The translations under genes and the position numbers were made by a program. A DNA stretch of 42,603 nucleotides, from the NCBI GenBank assembly GCA_900547445.1, contig URGJ01000013.1, positions 1 through 42,603 on the forward strand, written 5' to 3'. The DNA comes from an uncultured Oscillospiraceae bacterium (lineage in GTDB: Bacteria > Bacillota > Clostridia > Oscillospirales > Acutalibacteraceae). The notes under the pieces are model-generated. The model did no database searches. It saw only the letters and a program-made list of their open reading frames with translations, and was not told the DNA's origin. Of the stretch, positions 23,250-31,296 are shown piece by piece; the first letter of the stretch is position 1, and every line of letters begins with the position of its first letter.

Positions 23250-23721
23250 ATTTTTCCCTCTCCTCACGTTTAAAAAGTTTGTTTCTAAGCTTAATAAGGT
23301 GCGGTCTGTTATACCGCTGAATCATCATAAAAGGAATATTGAAGACTACAAAAACGAGCGACAGTATTACTCCGACATAATCCTTCCAAATAAGATAAAT
23401 TCCGATAGAAAAAAAGCAGAGCCAATGGTGTACGCACTCCGCCACACAGGTCTCCTTTATGAGCGCGTCGATATTATTGCTTGTGGCGTTATATGTCACT
23501 CTTTTAGGCAGCATATCACGCATAATTCTACTCATATCGGGAAGTTTGGTTTTCCATTTTTTTATGCACAGTCGATTGTAGAATTTTCCGTCCCTTTCCC
23601 ATTTAAAGGCGCGGTAGGGAAATTTATATTCGCTGAAAAGGCCGCGCGGCAGGGATTCGCCGACATAATGAGCAAGTATGCCTATAACAGCCACATAAAC
23701 AATGCTCATCAGCAGTTTCAT
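23224..23721 (-). CDS. CrtO-family acyltransferase (glycosyl-4,4'-diaponeurosporenoate acyltransferase-like)
   Basis: A 165-residue membrane protein with the CrtO pattern: N-terminal helix with the conserved ESLPRGLFSEYKFPYRAFKWERDGKFY stretch broken only at family-variable sites, then CIKKWKTKLPDMSRI, the cysteine-containing AECVHHWL and two closely spaced helices near the C-terminus. In staphylococci CrtO puts a fatty acid on the sugar of a glycosylated carotenoid. No carotenoid genes are present, so here it more likely acylates the sugar of a glycolipid, in line with the glycosyltransferase that overlaps it. The start at 23721 is ATG. First gene of a three-gene operon. Confidence 0.83.
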   Translation of the reverse strand: MKLLMSIVYVAVIGILAHYVGESLPRGLFSEYKFPYRAFKWERDGKFYNRLCIKKWKTKLPDMSRIMRDMLPKRVTYNATSNNIDALIKETCVAECVHHWLCFFSIGIYLIWKDYVGVILSLVFVVFNIPFMMIQRYNRPHLIKLRNKLFKREEREKFALADTVL

Positions 23722-23756
23722 TCAATCACCCAATCGTAAGAAGTCAAATCACAAAT

Positions 23757-23785
23757 ATAATAACACAAAATTCTAAAGGTATCAA
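23757..23785 (-). promoter_or_regulatory. SigmaA-type promoter of the glycolipid operon
   Basis: On the minus strand TTGATA (23785-23780) and TATTAT (23762-23757) with 17-bp spacing; divergent from the tepA promoter, 40 bp away. Confidence 0.7.
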
Positions 23786-23824
23786 CTAAAAAATATACGT
23801 ATTTTAAAAATAAGACTTATATAC

Positions 23825-23853
23825 TTGAAAGTTTATTAAAAAAAAGGTATAAT
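23825..23853 (+). promoter_or_regulatory. SigmaA-type promoter of tepA-ftsK
   Basis: TTGAAA (23825-23830) and TATAAT (23848-23853) with 17-bp spacing. The first in-frame ATG after it (23854) abuts the -10, so it cannot be the start; this supports the start at 23902. Confidence 0.75.
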
Positions 23854-23901
23854 ATGTATTGTTTAGGCTTTTTTCTCCATAATAACTACGGAGGGAAAGC
23901 A

Positions 23902-24597
23902 ATGAAAAACAACAACAGTGATAATAACGCAAAAAACGGAGCGGACGCCCGCTCTTCACAGCTTGAGGAAATAAAGGAGTTAGGCTCGGTTTCCTCTGAC
24001 GGAAAGCATAAAATATACTGTCTTACCGTTATAGGCGAAATCGAGGGGCATAATGTTCTGCCCGAGCAGACCAAAACCACAAAGTACGAGCATATAATTC
24101 CCCAGCTTGTAGCGGTTGAGGAAAGCAGAGAGATTGAGGGTCTGCTTGTAGTGCTTAACACCGTCGGCGGCGACGTTGAGGCGGGGCTTGCGATAGCAGA
24201 GCTTATTTCGGGTATGAAAAAGCCCACGGTTTCCTTTGTTTTAGGCGGCGGTCATTCAATAGGCGTGCCGCTAGCGGTTTCGGCTAAACGCTCTTATATA
24301 GCACCGTCCGCCACAATGACGGTGCACCCCGTCAGAACCACGGGGCTTGTTATAGGCGTTCCGCAGATGATGAATCATTTTGCGCGTATGCAGTTAAGGA
24401 TAACCGACTTTGTCGCAAGAAACTCTAAAATTACCCCCGAACGCTTTACCGAGCTTATGATGAACACGGGCGAAATGGTGACCGACGTCGGCTCTGTGCT
24501 TACGGGCGGTCAGGCGGTAAGCGAGGGGCTTATTGACGAAATAGGAACCCTCGGTAATGTTATAGACGGCCTTTATGGGCTTATTGAAAATCAGTAA
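23902..24597 (+). CDS. tepA: ClpP-family serine protease, TepA type
   Basis: A 231-residue cytoplasmic protein of the ClpP/crotonase fold. It has the oxyanion-loop segment LLVVLNTVGGDVEAGLAIAE, the nucleophile block VLGGGHSIGVPLAVSA (serine in GHS), and YIAPSATMTVHPVRT with the catalytic-type histidine. These are the wordings of TepA (translocation-enhancing protein) rather than ordinary ClpP, whose motif is ASMAA. The gene lies ahead of ftsK/spoIIIE, as in B. subtilis, which supports the call. A charged Asn/Asp/Lys-rich N-terminus of about 40 residues precedes the fold. The ATG at 23902 has CGGAGGG 9 bp upstream. Confidence 0.9.
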   Translation: MKNNNSDNNAKNGADARSSQLEEIKELGSVSSDGKHKIYCLTVIGEIEGHNVLPEQTKTTKYEHIIPQLVAVEESREIEGLLVVLNTVGGDVEAGLAIAELISGMKKPTVSFVLGGGHSIGVPLAVSAKRSYIAPSATMTVHPVRTTGLVIGVPQMMNHFARMQLRITDFVARNSKITPERFTELMMNTGEMVTDVGSVLTGGQAVSEGLIDEIGTLGNVIDGLYGLIENQ

Positions 24598-24613
24598 GGT
24601 CGGGAAACCGACC
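24598..24613 (+). other. GAAA-tetraloop hairpin between tepA and ftsK
   Basis: GGTCGG (24598-24603) and CCGACC (24608-24613) close a GAAA loop. No T-run follows, so it is not a terminator; it may stabilise or process the mRNA. Confidence 0.4.
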
Positions 24614-24641
24614 CATATACATATTAAGGAGAATTAACAGT

Positions 24642-27134
24642 ATGGCAGCGTCTAAAAAGAAAGGAAGCAAACCGCGCGGGAGTGCGACCGCGACTAAAAT
24701 TCAGAATAGGGAAAAACGGCAGGAAACGGCGGGAAAGAGACAGCTAATGTCGGTTATCTGGTTTGCCGTGGCGGTTTTCTTCCTGTGCGTTGTGTTTATA
24801 AAGGGGCAGAACGTCTGGCTTGCGATACATAACGCAATATTCGGAATTTTCGGCGTGACGGCATATTTTTATCCCTTTTTACTGGGATTTGTCGCGGTGC
24901 TTTTCGCAATGGATAAGGTGGGCGGCTCTATAAACGCTAAAATAATTGAGTCGGGCGTTTTGGTGGTGCTTATCGGCGCGGCGGTGGATATATTCGTAAA
25001 GCATAACGACGCGCTTACCTTTTGGCATCACCTTGTAAACGCCTATAATTCGGGGACAAGCCTTAAAAGCGGCGGCTTTTTGGGCGCGCTTATAGGTCAG
25101 CCGTTATATATCGCTTTCGGAAAAACCGGAGCGGCGATAACGGTTATTCTGCTGATTTTTGTTTTTGTTATGATTATTACGGGCACAACCTTAATTTCTC
25201 TTTTTAAAACAATGGCAAGACCCGTTAAGTCTATTTCCGAGCAGGCGGAGACTGCATATCAGAACCGACTTGACCGCGAGGCGGAGGAAAAGAGCGATAA
25301 GCAGTTAAAGGTGTTAAAGGGCTTCAATGTGGATATTCCCGTGGACGATATTCCCGAAAAGCGCAATATAAAAAAGGAGTCGCTTGACGAAAAGCAACGC
25401 AAGGTCGTTTCGGCTTATTATGATACCGATACATATAACGAACCCGCCGATGGTGAGAAAAAACCGCATAGGGAGCAGAGCGAGGAGTCCGCGCAGGAGC
25501 GTAGAGACATTGACACCGCTTTAAAGGCGGCTAAGGCGGAGGCTATGGACGATAAAACGCCAGCAACCGAGCCTGAAAAAATAGACTTTAAGGCTGAAAC
25601 CGATAAATTCACCCAAAACCTCGAAAAGGAGAGCGGAGAAGCGGAGGAAAGCTATAAATTCCCGCCGCTTACCCTCTTAAAAGAGGCAAAGGCGCAGAAC
25701 GCCGCCGCCCTTTCAACCGAGCTTGACAACACGGCGACCCGTTTGGTGGATACCCTTAAAAGCTTCGGGGTGGAGACAAGGATTGTCGATATAAGCCGCG
25801 GTCCTACAGTTACCCGCTATGAGCTTCAGCCCAGCGCGGGGGTTAAGATAAGCAAGATAACAAACCTCGCGGACGATATTGCCCTTAACCTTGCGACCGC
25901 GGGAGTTCGTATAGAAGCCCCGATACCTAACAAGGCGGCGGTCGGAATAGAGGTTCCGAATAAGGCAAGCTCGGTAGTCGGCGTTCGCGGAATATTGGAA
26001 TCGCCTGTTTTCACCTCGGCAAAAAGCAAGCTTACCGTGGCTTTAGGGCGTGATATAGGCGGCAACGCCGTTGTCACCGATATTGCAAAAATGCCTCACG
26101 GTCTTATCGCGGGCGCTACGGGCTCTGGTAAATCGGTATGCATAAACTCAATAATAATCAGTATTCTTTATAAGGCAAAGCCCGACGAGGTAAAGCTTTT
26201 AATGATTGACCCGAAGGTTGTCGAGCTTGGAATTTACAACGGTATTCCGCACCTGCTTGTGCCCGTTGTCACCGACCCGAGAAAGGCGTCGGGGGCGCTT
26301 GGCTGGGCGGTAAGCGAGATGGAAAAGCGCTACAAAATGTTTGCCGACCGCGGCGTGCGCGATCTTGCGGGCTATAACCGCTTTGTCGAGCAGTTAGGCG
26401 ACCCCGAGGTGCTTAAAATGCCGCACATAGTCATAATCATAGACGAGCTTGCTGACCTTATGATGACCGCGCCCAATGAGGTTGAGGACTCAATCAACCG
26501 CATTGCGGCAAAGGCGCGCGCGGCGGGTATGCACCTTATAATCGCCACACAGCGCCCCTCTGTCGATGTTGTGACGGGCGTTATCAAGGCGAATATACCC
26601 ACAAGAATAGCCTTTGCGGTATCCTCGCAGATAGACAGCCGCACCATTCTCGACTCCGCAGGAGCGGAAAAGCTGTTAGGCCGCGGCGATATGCTTTTCA
26701 GCCCCGTAGGCTCAAGCAAGCCAAACCGTATTCAGGGGTGCTTTGTAAGCGACGAGGAGGTTGAGGCGGTGGTCGAGTACATAAAGGGCGACCACTCCGC
26801 CGACTATGACGACGACGTTATGGTGGAAATCGAGCGCCAGGCGGCGGTCGAGAAAAAGCAGAAGACAGGGCTTAAGGAGGACGGTCCCGACGAAGATCCT
26901 ATGCTTAACGATGCAATTAAGGTGGTTGTCGAAAACGGTCAGGCGTCAACCTCGCTTTTACAGCGCAAGCTGAAATTAGGCTACGCCAGAGCCGCCAGAA
27001 TTGTGGACGAAATGGAACAGCGCGGGGTAGTAGGACCGTACGAGGGTTCAAAGCCACGCAGGGTGCTTATTACAAAGGATCAGCTTATGGAGCGTGAGGC
27101 GGCGGGATTTAATGCGGCAGATGAAGAAAATTGA
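24642..27134 (+). CDS. ftsK: FtsK/SpoIIIE DNA translocase
   Basis: Hexameric ATPase that pumps DNA across a division septum, including chromosome transfer into the forespore. The 830-residue protein has four membrane helices within the first 190 residues, a long charged linker (about 200-330), the alpha/beta motor domains with Walker A GATGSGKSVCIN (K497) and Walker B HIVIIIDELADLMM, and the C-terminal gamma winged-helix domain (SLLQRKLKLGYARAARIVDEM) that reads the orienting DNA sequences. Length and layout fit SpoIIIE. The ATG at 24642 has AAGGAG 10 bp upstream. It is co-transcribed with tepA and overlaps the following gene. Whether the cell uses it in division, sporulation or both cannot be told from sequence. 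Confidence 0.96.
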   Translation: MAASKKKGSKPRGSATATKIQNREKRQETAGKRQLMSVIWFAVAVFFLCVVFIKGQNVWLAIHNAIFGIFGVTAYFYPFLLGFVAVLFAMDKVGGSINAKIIESGVLVVLIGAAVDIFVKHNDALTFWHHLVNAYNSGTSLKSGGFLGALIGQPLYIAFGKTGAAITVILLIFVFVMIITGTTLISLFKTMARPVKSISEQAETAYQNRLDREAEEKSDKQLKVLKGFNVDIPVDDIPEKRNIKKESLDEKQRKVVSAYYDTDTYNEPADGEKKPHREQSEESAQERRDIDTALKAAKAEAMDDKTPATEPEKIDFKAETDKFTQNLEKESGEAEESYKFPPLTLLKEAKAQNAAALSTELDNTATRLVDTLKSFGVETRIVDISRGPTVTRYELQPSAGVKISKITNLADDIALNLATAGVRIEAPIPNKAAVGIEVPNKASSVVGVRGILESPVFTSAKSKLTVALGRDIGGNAVVTDIAKMPHGLIAGATGSGKSVCINSIIISILYKAKPDEVKLLMIDPKVVELGIYNGIPHLLVPVVTDPRKASGALGWAVSEMEKRYKMFADRGVRDLAGYNRFVEQLGDPEVLKMPHIVIIIDELADLMMTAPNEVEDSINRIAAKARAAGMHLIIATQRPSVDVVTGVIKANIPTRIAFAVSSQIDSRTILDSAGAEKLLGRGDMLFSPVGSSKPNRIQGCFVSDEEVEAVVEYIKGDHSADYDDDVMVEIERQAAVEKKQKTGLKEDGPDEDPMLNDAIKVVVENGQASTSLLQRKLKLGYARAARIVDEMEQRGVVGPYEGSKPRRVLITKDQLMEREAAGFNAADEEN

Positions 27135-28020
27135 ACGTGCTAAATACATAACGGCGGCTGCTCTGCTTGCCGCCGCGGTTTTCATCACCGCCTTTTCGCG
27201 CGGGGTTTTCGGAGAACAGTTACAACAGGTCTTTAATCCTGCCGCGTCATTTGACACATCGGTTGATTTTGTTAAAATTACCGACGTCGGTCAGGCAGAC
27301 AGTATTCTGATTTACTCGGGCGGTTATTCCGCGGTTATAGACGCGGGAACAGAAAACAGCGTACCGAATATATTAAATGACCTTGATTCGGCGCGGATAA
27401 ATGAAATCGACGCGCTGATAGTTACGCATCTTCACACCGACCACGCGGGAGGACTGCCCGAGCTTTCTAAGCGGCGGAAAATAGACAATCTGATAATTCC
27501 CGAGCTATATAATTCCGCAGAGGCGGCAGGTCTTGTCAAAGCCGCAAAACGAACCGTGACAGAAAAGGGCGGTAAAGCCTATACTGCGGTTCAGGGAATG
27601 AACTTTAAAATCGGAGAATTTACGGTTACCGTGCTTGCATATTACGGAGATACAAGTAACGAGAATAATAAATCCGTTATAATTATGGCGGAAATTGACG
27701 GAATAAGGTTTCTCTTTACGGGCGACGCAGAGTCTAAGACGGAAAAAGCCCTGCTTGACGAGGGGCTTAATATTGACTGCGACGTTTTAAAGGTCGGCCA
27801 CCACGGCAGCGATTCTTCAAGCTCTCAGATATTTCTAAAGGCTGCTACACCTAAGTATGCCGCAATATCAGTCGGTCAAAACAATATATATTCCCATCCG
27901 AGCAAATCGGTCGTTACATCGCTTGAAAATTGCGGCGCGCAAATTTTGAGAACGGATACCGACGGGGACATAACATTTTATGTTGAAAACGGAAACATCA
28001 GAGCTGAGACCGAAAGGTGA
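27112..28020 (+). CDS. Metallo-beta-lactamase-fold hydrolase, ComEC C-terminal-like, membrane anchored
   Basis: A 302-residue protein with one N-terminal membrane anchor (about 10-30), so the enzyme part lies outside the membrane. The MBL fold shows the HxHxDH metal motif in VTHLHTDHAGGLPE, the FTGDAE aspartate, and KVGHHGSDSSSS, in the ComEC/Rec2-type wording. There is no competence channel domain. Family members hydrolyse nucleotides, DNA or phosphodiesters; the substrate is not known. Start chosen at ATG 27112, 4-5 bp after GGCGGCGGG within the end of ftsK (23-bp overlap); an ATG at 27121 or GTG at 27094 is possible. Convergent with the DtxR gene. Confidence 0.85.
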   Translation: MRQMKKIERAKYITAAALLAAAVFITAFSRGVFGEQLQQVFNPAASFDTSVDFVKITDVGQADSILIYSGGYSAVIDAGTENSVPNILNDLDSARINEIDALIVTHLHTDHAGGLPELSKRRKIDNLIIPELYNSAEAAGLVKAAKRTVTEKGGKAYTAVQGMNFKIGEFTVTVLAYYGDTSNENNKSVIIMAEIDGIRFLFTGDAESKTEKALLDEGLNIDCDVLKVGHHGSDSSSSQIFLKAATPKYAAISVGQNNIYSHPSKSVVTSLENCGAQILRTDTDGDITFYVENGNIRAETER

Positions 28021-28051
28021 TAACAAATTTCCGTGTTCTGTTTGAACCTAT

Positions 28052-28086
28052 AAAAAATCGGGCGCTATTCTTCAAGAAAGCGCTCG
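28052..28086 (-). terminator. Terminator of the DtxR-family gene
   Basis: Stem CGGGCGCT/AGCGCTCG (28059-28066 with 28079-28086, one G-U pair). On the minus strand the stem is followed by ATTTTTTAT. The stop codon of the alpha/beta-hydrolase remnant lies inside the hairpin. It could also stop the converging MBL transcript. Confidence 0.75.
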
Positions 28087-28181
28087 ATTGTTTGGTTAAA
28101 TTCCACGCTGTTGGTCTGCGCCGCGGAGTGGTTTCCGTTTGTAAAGCAAAGGAATGAGCCGTCGATTAACTCGGCATATAT
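28065..28181 (-). pseudogene. C-terminal remnant of an alpha/beta hydrolase
   Basis: Directly after the DtxR stop codon, in the same frame, 38 more codons can be read without a stop before TAG (28067-28065). They spell a typical alpha/beta-hydrolase ending: LIDGSFLCFTNGNHSAAQT with the catalytic-type His, then FNQTIERFLEE. No start or ribosome binding site is present, and nothing upstream belongs to a hydrolase. The simplest account is that a deletion removed most of a hydrolase gene and left its end abutting the repressor gene. Confidence 0.7.
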
Positions 28182-28553
28182 TCAGTAGTTGTTTTGCTTC
28201 AAATGTCGTTTAATTGCCTCAAAGCTTTCGTCGCTGATATCGTGCTCAATTTTGCAGGCGTCGGCTGTAGCGGCGGTTTCGCTTACGCCTAACATTTTAA
28301 GCGCCTCTGCCAAAACATTGTGCCGCTCGTAAATTTTTTCGGCGATTTTTTTGCCGCTTTCAGTAAGGGTTATATATCCGCTGCCGTCCACGGTTATATA
28401 GCCGTCCGTCCTTAAAAGCCCCATGGCGCGGCTTACGCTCGGCTTTGAATAATCCATATATTCGCTTATATCAATAGAACGCACGGCTCCGTTTTTGATG
28501 TTTAGTATTAAAATTGTTTCGAGGTACATTTCTCCCGATTCTTTAAGATGCAT
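28182..28553 (-). CDS. DtxR/MntR-family metal-dependent transcriptional repressor
   Basis: A 123-residue DNA-binding protein. It has the N-terminal winged helix with the family opening ESGEMYLETILIL, recognition-helix region YMDYSKPSVSRAMGLL and wing GYITVDGSGYITLTESG, then the dimerisation/metal domain with ERHNVLAEALKMLGV and DACKIEHDIS, which carry the usual metal-site Glu/His/Cys residues. There is no SH3-like third domain, as in MntR. It probably senses Mn2+ or Fe2+ and controls metal uptake genes not in this window. AAAGGAG lies 11 bp before the ATG at 28553. The upstream gap has three TTAACA units (about 28570-28610) that might be its operator. The stop is followed in frame by a hydrolase remnant. 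Confidence 0.88.
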   Translation of the reverse strand: MHLKESGEMYLETILILNIKNGAVRSIDISEYMDYSKPSVSRAMGLLRTDGYITVDGSGYITLTESGKKIAEKIYERHNVLAEALKMLGVSETAATADACKIEHDISDESFEAIKRHLKQNNY

Positions 28554-28628
28554 ATGCCCATCTCCTTTATTAACATATTAACACATTTTTATCTGTTTAA
28601 CAAGTGCATAACAATAAAACCCGATTTG

Positions 28629-28657
28629 TCATAAATTAGTCCGACAGGGCATATGCT
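28629..28657 (+). promoter_or_regulatory. Candidate SigE promoter of spoIVA
   Basis: TCATAAA (28629-28635) and CATATGCT (28650-28657) with 14-bp spacing resemble the SigE -35 and -10. No sigmaA pair is evident. SigE control of spoIVA is known in B. subtilis. Confidence 0.4.
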
Positions 28658-28693
28658 TTACCAAAAGACAGTTAAATGTATGGAGGAAGCAGT

Positions 28694-30172
28694 ATGACAA
28701 ACGTGAATATTTACAAGGATATTGCCGCCAGAACGGGCGGAGATATCTATATCGGCGTGGTAGGTCCTGTAAGAACGGGTAAATCGACCTTTATAAAGCA
28801 GTTTATGGATAAGCTTGTACTTCCTAACATAGAGGGCGACTACCAAAAAGAGAGGGCGAACGACGAGTTGCCGCAATCCTCCTCGGGAAGAACAATAATG
28901 ACCACAGAGCCTAAATTTATACCCGAAAAGGGAATTGAGATTAAGGTTGACAACTCCGCGGCGATGAACGTGCGGCTTATCGACTGCGTGGGATATATTG
29001 TTCCGAGTGCCCTAGGCTACATAGAGGGCGACCAGCCGCGAATGGTTATGACCCCGTGGTTTGACGAGCCGATACCCTTTAATATGGCGGCGGAAATAGG
29101 CACCCGCAAGGTTATAAACGAACATTCGACAATCGGGCTTGTGATCACCACCGACGGCAGTATAAGCGATATTCCGCGGGAGGAATACGAGGAAGCCGAG
29201 GAGCGGGTAATCGACGAGCTTAAGGCGATAAACAAGCCGTTTATAGTGCTTCTTAACTGTATGTACCCCGACTCCGCCGAGGCGGCTGATACTGCCGTAC
29301 GGCTCAGTGAAAAGTACGGCGTCCCCGTAGAGCCTGTAAACTGCCTTGAGCTTAACGAAGAGGATATAAAGCAGATTTTATCCCGCATACTATTTGAGTT
29401 CCCGATAAAGGAAATATGCATTAACTTCCCGCGCTGGATTAATTCTTTGCCGCTTGACCATTGGCTGAGAGCCGACCTTACCGACACAATTAAGGAGTCG
29501 GCAGGAGGTATACGCCACATTAGGGATATAAGCCGCTTTGAAACCGCCTTTCGGGACAGCCAGAATGTAGACGGTGCGGTTGTTGAGGGTATTGACCTCG
29601 GCAGCGGCAGCGCGTCGGTTATGATAAACATTAAAAACTCCCTTTTCTACAAGGTGCTTGCAGAGACGACCGGGCTTGTTATAAACGACGAGCAGGAGCT
29701 AATGGACAGCATAAGGGAACTTGCCGCTATGCAAAAGGATTATAAAAAGGTCAAGGGCGCGCTCGACGAGGTAGAGGCAACGGGCTACGGCATAATAATG
29801 CCCGAAATTGAGGACTTAAAGCTCGAAGAGCCCGAAATTATGAAGCAGGGCGGGCGCTACGGCGTAAGACTACGCGCGTCAGCCCCGTCAATACACCTTA
29901 TGAAGGCGAATATCACCACCGAGGTAAGCCCGATTGTAGGAAGCGAAAAGCAGTCGGAGGACCTTGTTATGTACTTGCTTAGCGAGTTTGAGGAAAACCC
30001 CGTTAAAATCTGGGATTCCAATATTTTCGGCAAATCGCTCCACGAGCTTGTAAACGAGGGACTGCACACAAAGCTTTCCCGTATGCCTCATGATGCGCGT
30101 ATGCGTATTCAGGAGACTATAGAGCGGGTTATCAACGAGGGCTGTAACGGGTTGGTTTGCATTATTTTGTAA
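28694..30172 (+). CDS. spoIVA: Stage IV sporulation protein A (coat morphogenetic ATPase)
   Basis: ATP-driven cytoskeletal protein that polymerises on the outer forespore membrane and forms the base of the spore coat. From ATG 28694 it has 492 residues, the same length as B. subtilis SpoIVA, and the Walker A GPVRTGKST places the lysine at position 30, also as in B. subtilis. The family ending NEGCNGLVCIIL is present, as is the central region FPRWINSLPLDHWL. The start is set by TGGAGGAAGC; an in-frame ATG at 28676 overlaps that site and is rejected. Together with sigK it shows the organism has the mother-cell sporulation programme. It ends 2 bp before the convergent recombinase gene. Confidence 0.97.
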   Translation: MTNVNIYKDIAARTGGDIYIGVVGPVRTGKSTFIKQFMDKLVLPNIEGDYQKERANDELPQSSSGRTIMTTEPKFIPEKGIEIKVDNSAAMNVRLIDCVGYIVPSALGYIEGDQPRMVMTPWFDEPIPFNMAAEIGTRKVINEHSTIGLVITTDGSISDIPREEYEEAEERVIDELKAINKPFIVLLNCMYPDSAEAADTAVRLSEKYGVPVEPVNCLELNEEDIKQILSRILFEFPIKEICINFPRWINSLPLDHWLRADLTDTIKESAGGIRHIRDISRFETAFRDSQNVDGAVVEGIDLGSGSASVMINIKNSLFYKVLAETTGLVINDEQELMDSIRELAAMQKDYKKVKGALDEVEATGYGIIMPEIEDLKLEEPEIMKQGGRYGVRLRASAPSIHLMKANITTEVSPIVGSEKQSEDLVMYLLSEFEENPVKIWDSNIFGKSLHELVNEGLHTKLSRMPHDARMRIQETIERVINEGCNGLVCIIL

Positions 30173-30174
30173 AA

Positions 30175-31158
30175 TCATTTTTTATCCTTAACATTTGAAA
30201 GCGGGTTGGCGTCTACAGCCCGCTTTATTTGCGCGTCCGAAACATGGGTGTAAATCTGGGTTGTGCCGAGGTTTGCGTGACCTAAAATGTCTTTAAGCAC
30301 CCTTATATCCACATTTCCGTGCTGGTACATAAGGGTTGCGGCGGTGTGGCGGAGCTTGTGGGTCGAAAAGCCCATACCGCCAAGCCCCGCCTTGCTTAGA
30401 TAGGTTTTGACTATGTGCTGTACGGTTTTGGGGCTTATCCGTCTGTGATTTCGGCTGATAAAAAGGGCGTTGCGGTCGGTCGCGACTATCCCCTCGTTTG
30501 GTCTTACCGCAAGGTACGCCTTAACAGCCGACAGGCAGGAATCGTTAAGATAAACCGCCCGTTCCTTGTTGCCCTTACCGGTCACGGTCATAATCCCGTC
30601 GCTTGATATATCCGAAAGATTAAGCCCGCAAAGCTCGGAAAGGCGGAGTCCGCAGTTTAAAAATAGGGTTAAAATACAGTAATCCCGCCGCTCGTTCGCC
30701 CCGTCCACCGAGTTTAAAAGCTCTAAGGAGTTTTCAAGGGTTAAATGCTTAGGCAACGACTGCTTTACCTTGGGGGATTCGAGCAGCTCGGCAGGGTTAG
30801 TGGGTATTTGGTGGGTCTGCACCGACATATATTTAAAGAAAATTCTAAGGGTGGAGGTTTTGCGCGCCCTTGTGGCGGTGTTGTTTTTTAGCTCGTCCTT
30901 GCAGTAGACCATAAAGGCGTATAGGTCGGAGATTGTGACCGAGCGCACAAGCTCTATGTCGGCGGCGTTAATATCAATTTTGCTAAATTCAGTATCCTTA
31001 GGCGCCTTGCCCCGCACAAGTAGCAAATATCTAAAAAATGTGCGCAAATCGATATAGTACCCCTCGACCGAGCGGGAGGACTTACCCTTAATTGTTTCGT
31101 TGTAGGTTAAAAAGTCTCGCAAAAACGCGGGACAGCTGTTTAGAATTTCAAGCTTCAT
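30175..31158 (-). CDS. xerC: Tyrosine recombinase, XerC/XerD type
   Basis: Site-specific recombinase; Xer enzymes resolve chromosome dimers at dif next to FtsK. The 327-residue protein has the N-terminal SAM-like core-binding domain (FLTYNETIKGKSSRSVEGYYIDLR) and a complete catalytic set: R172 in CGLRLSELC, H267 and R270 in HKLRH, H294 in ILGHANL, and nucleophile Y303 in QIYTHVS. Closest in style to XerC/XerD-like chromosomal proteins; no phage genes or attachment repeats surround it. Which of the Xer pair it is, or whether it is an extra family member, is uncertain. Upstream, an AT-rich stretch holds TATAAT-like sequences but no -35 at proper spacing. Confidence 0.85.
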   Translation of the reverse strand: MKLEILNSCPAFLRDFLTYNETIKGKSSRSVEGYYIDLRTFFRYLLLVRGKAPKDTEFSKIDINAADIELVRSVTISDLYAFMVYCKDELKNNTATRARKTSTLRIFFKYMSVQTHQIPTNPAELLESPKVKQSLPKHLTLENSLELLNSVDGANERRDYCILTLFLNCGLRLSELCGLNLSDISSDGIMTVTGKGNKERAVYLNDSCLSAVKAYLAVRPNEGIVATDRNALFISRNHRRISPKTVQHIVKTYLSKAGLGGMGFSTHKLRHTAATLMYQHGNVDIRVLKDILGHANLGTTQIYTHVSDAQIKRAVDANPLSNVKDKK

Positions 31159-31220
31159 AATTAAGCTCCGTACAATATGTATTATACAATTATAATACCA
31201 CCAAATAAAACTTTTTTCAA

Positions 31221-31278
31221 TCTTAAAGAAATCTTAATAATTAAAACACTTTTATCTTAAAGATTTTCTTGCTATAAT
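31221..31278 (+). promoter_or_regulatory. Promoter with repeated TCTTAA boxes ahead of the two-component operon
   Basis: TATAAT at 31273-31278 has no good -35. Instead TCTTAA occurs at 31221, 31232 and 31255, twice as ATCTTAAAGA-type units; the first two starts are 11 bp apart, the usual spacing for OmpR-family regulators. This suggests activation or autoregulation by the response regulator. Confidence 0.55.
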
Positions 31279-31296
31279 ATGGGTGAGGTGGGAGAG

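Noticed and set aside
30175..31158. Xer-type recombinase as a sign of a prophage or integrative element
   Set aside because: No phage genes, no att-like repeats and no tRNA next to it; neighbours are core genes.
31175..31200. TATAAT-like sequences as a promoter for the minus-strand recombinase
   Set aside because: No -35 at normal spacing could be found, so it was not listed.
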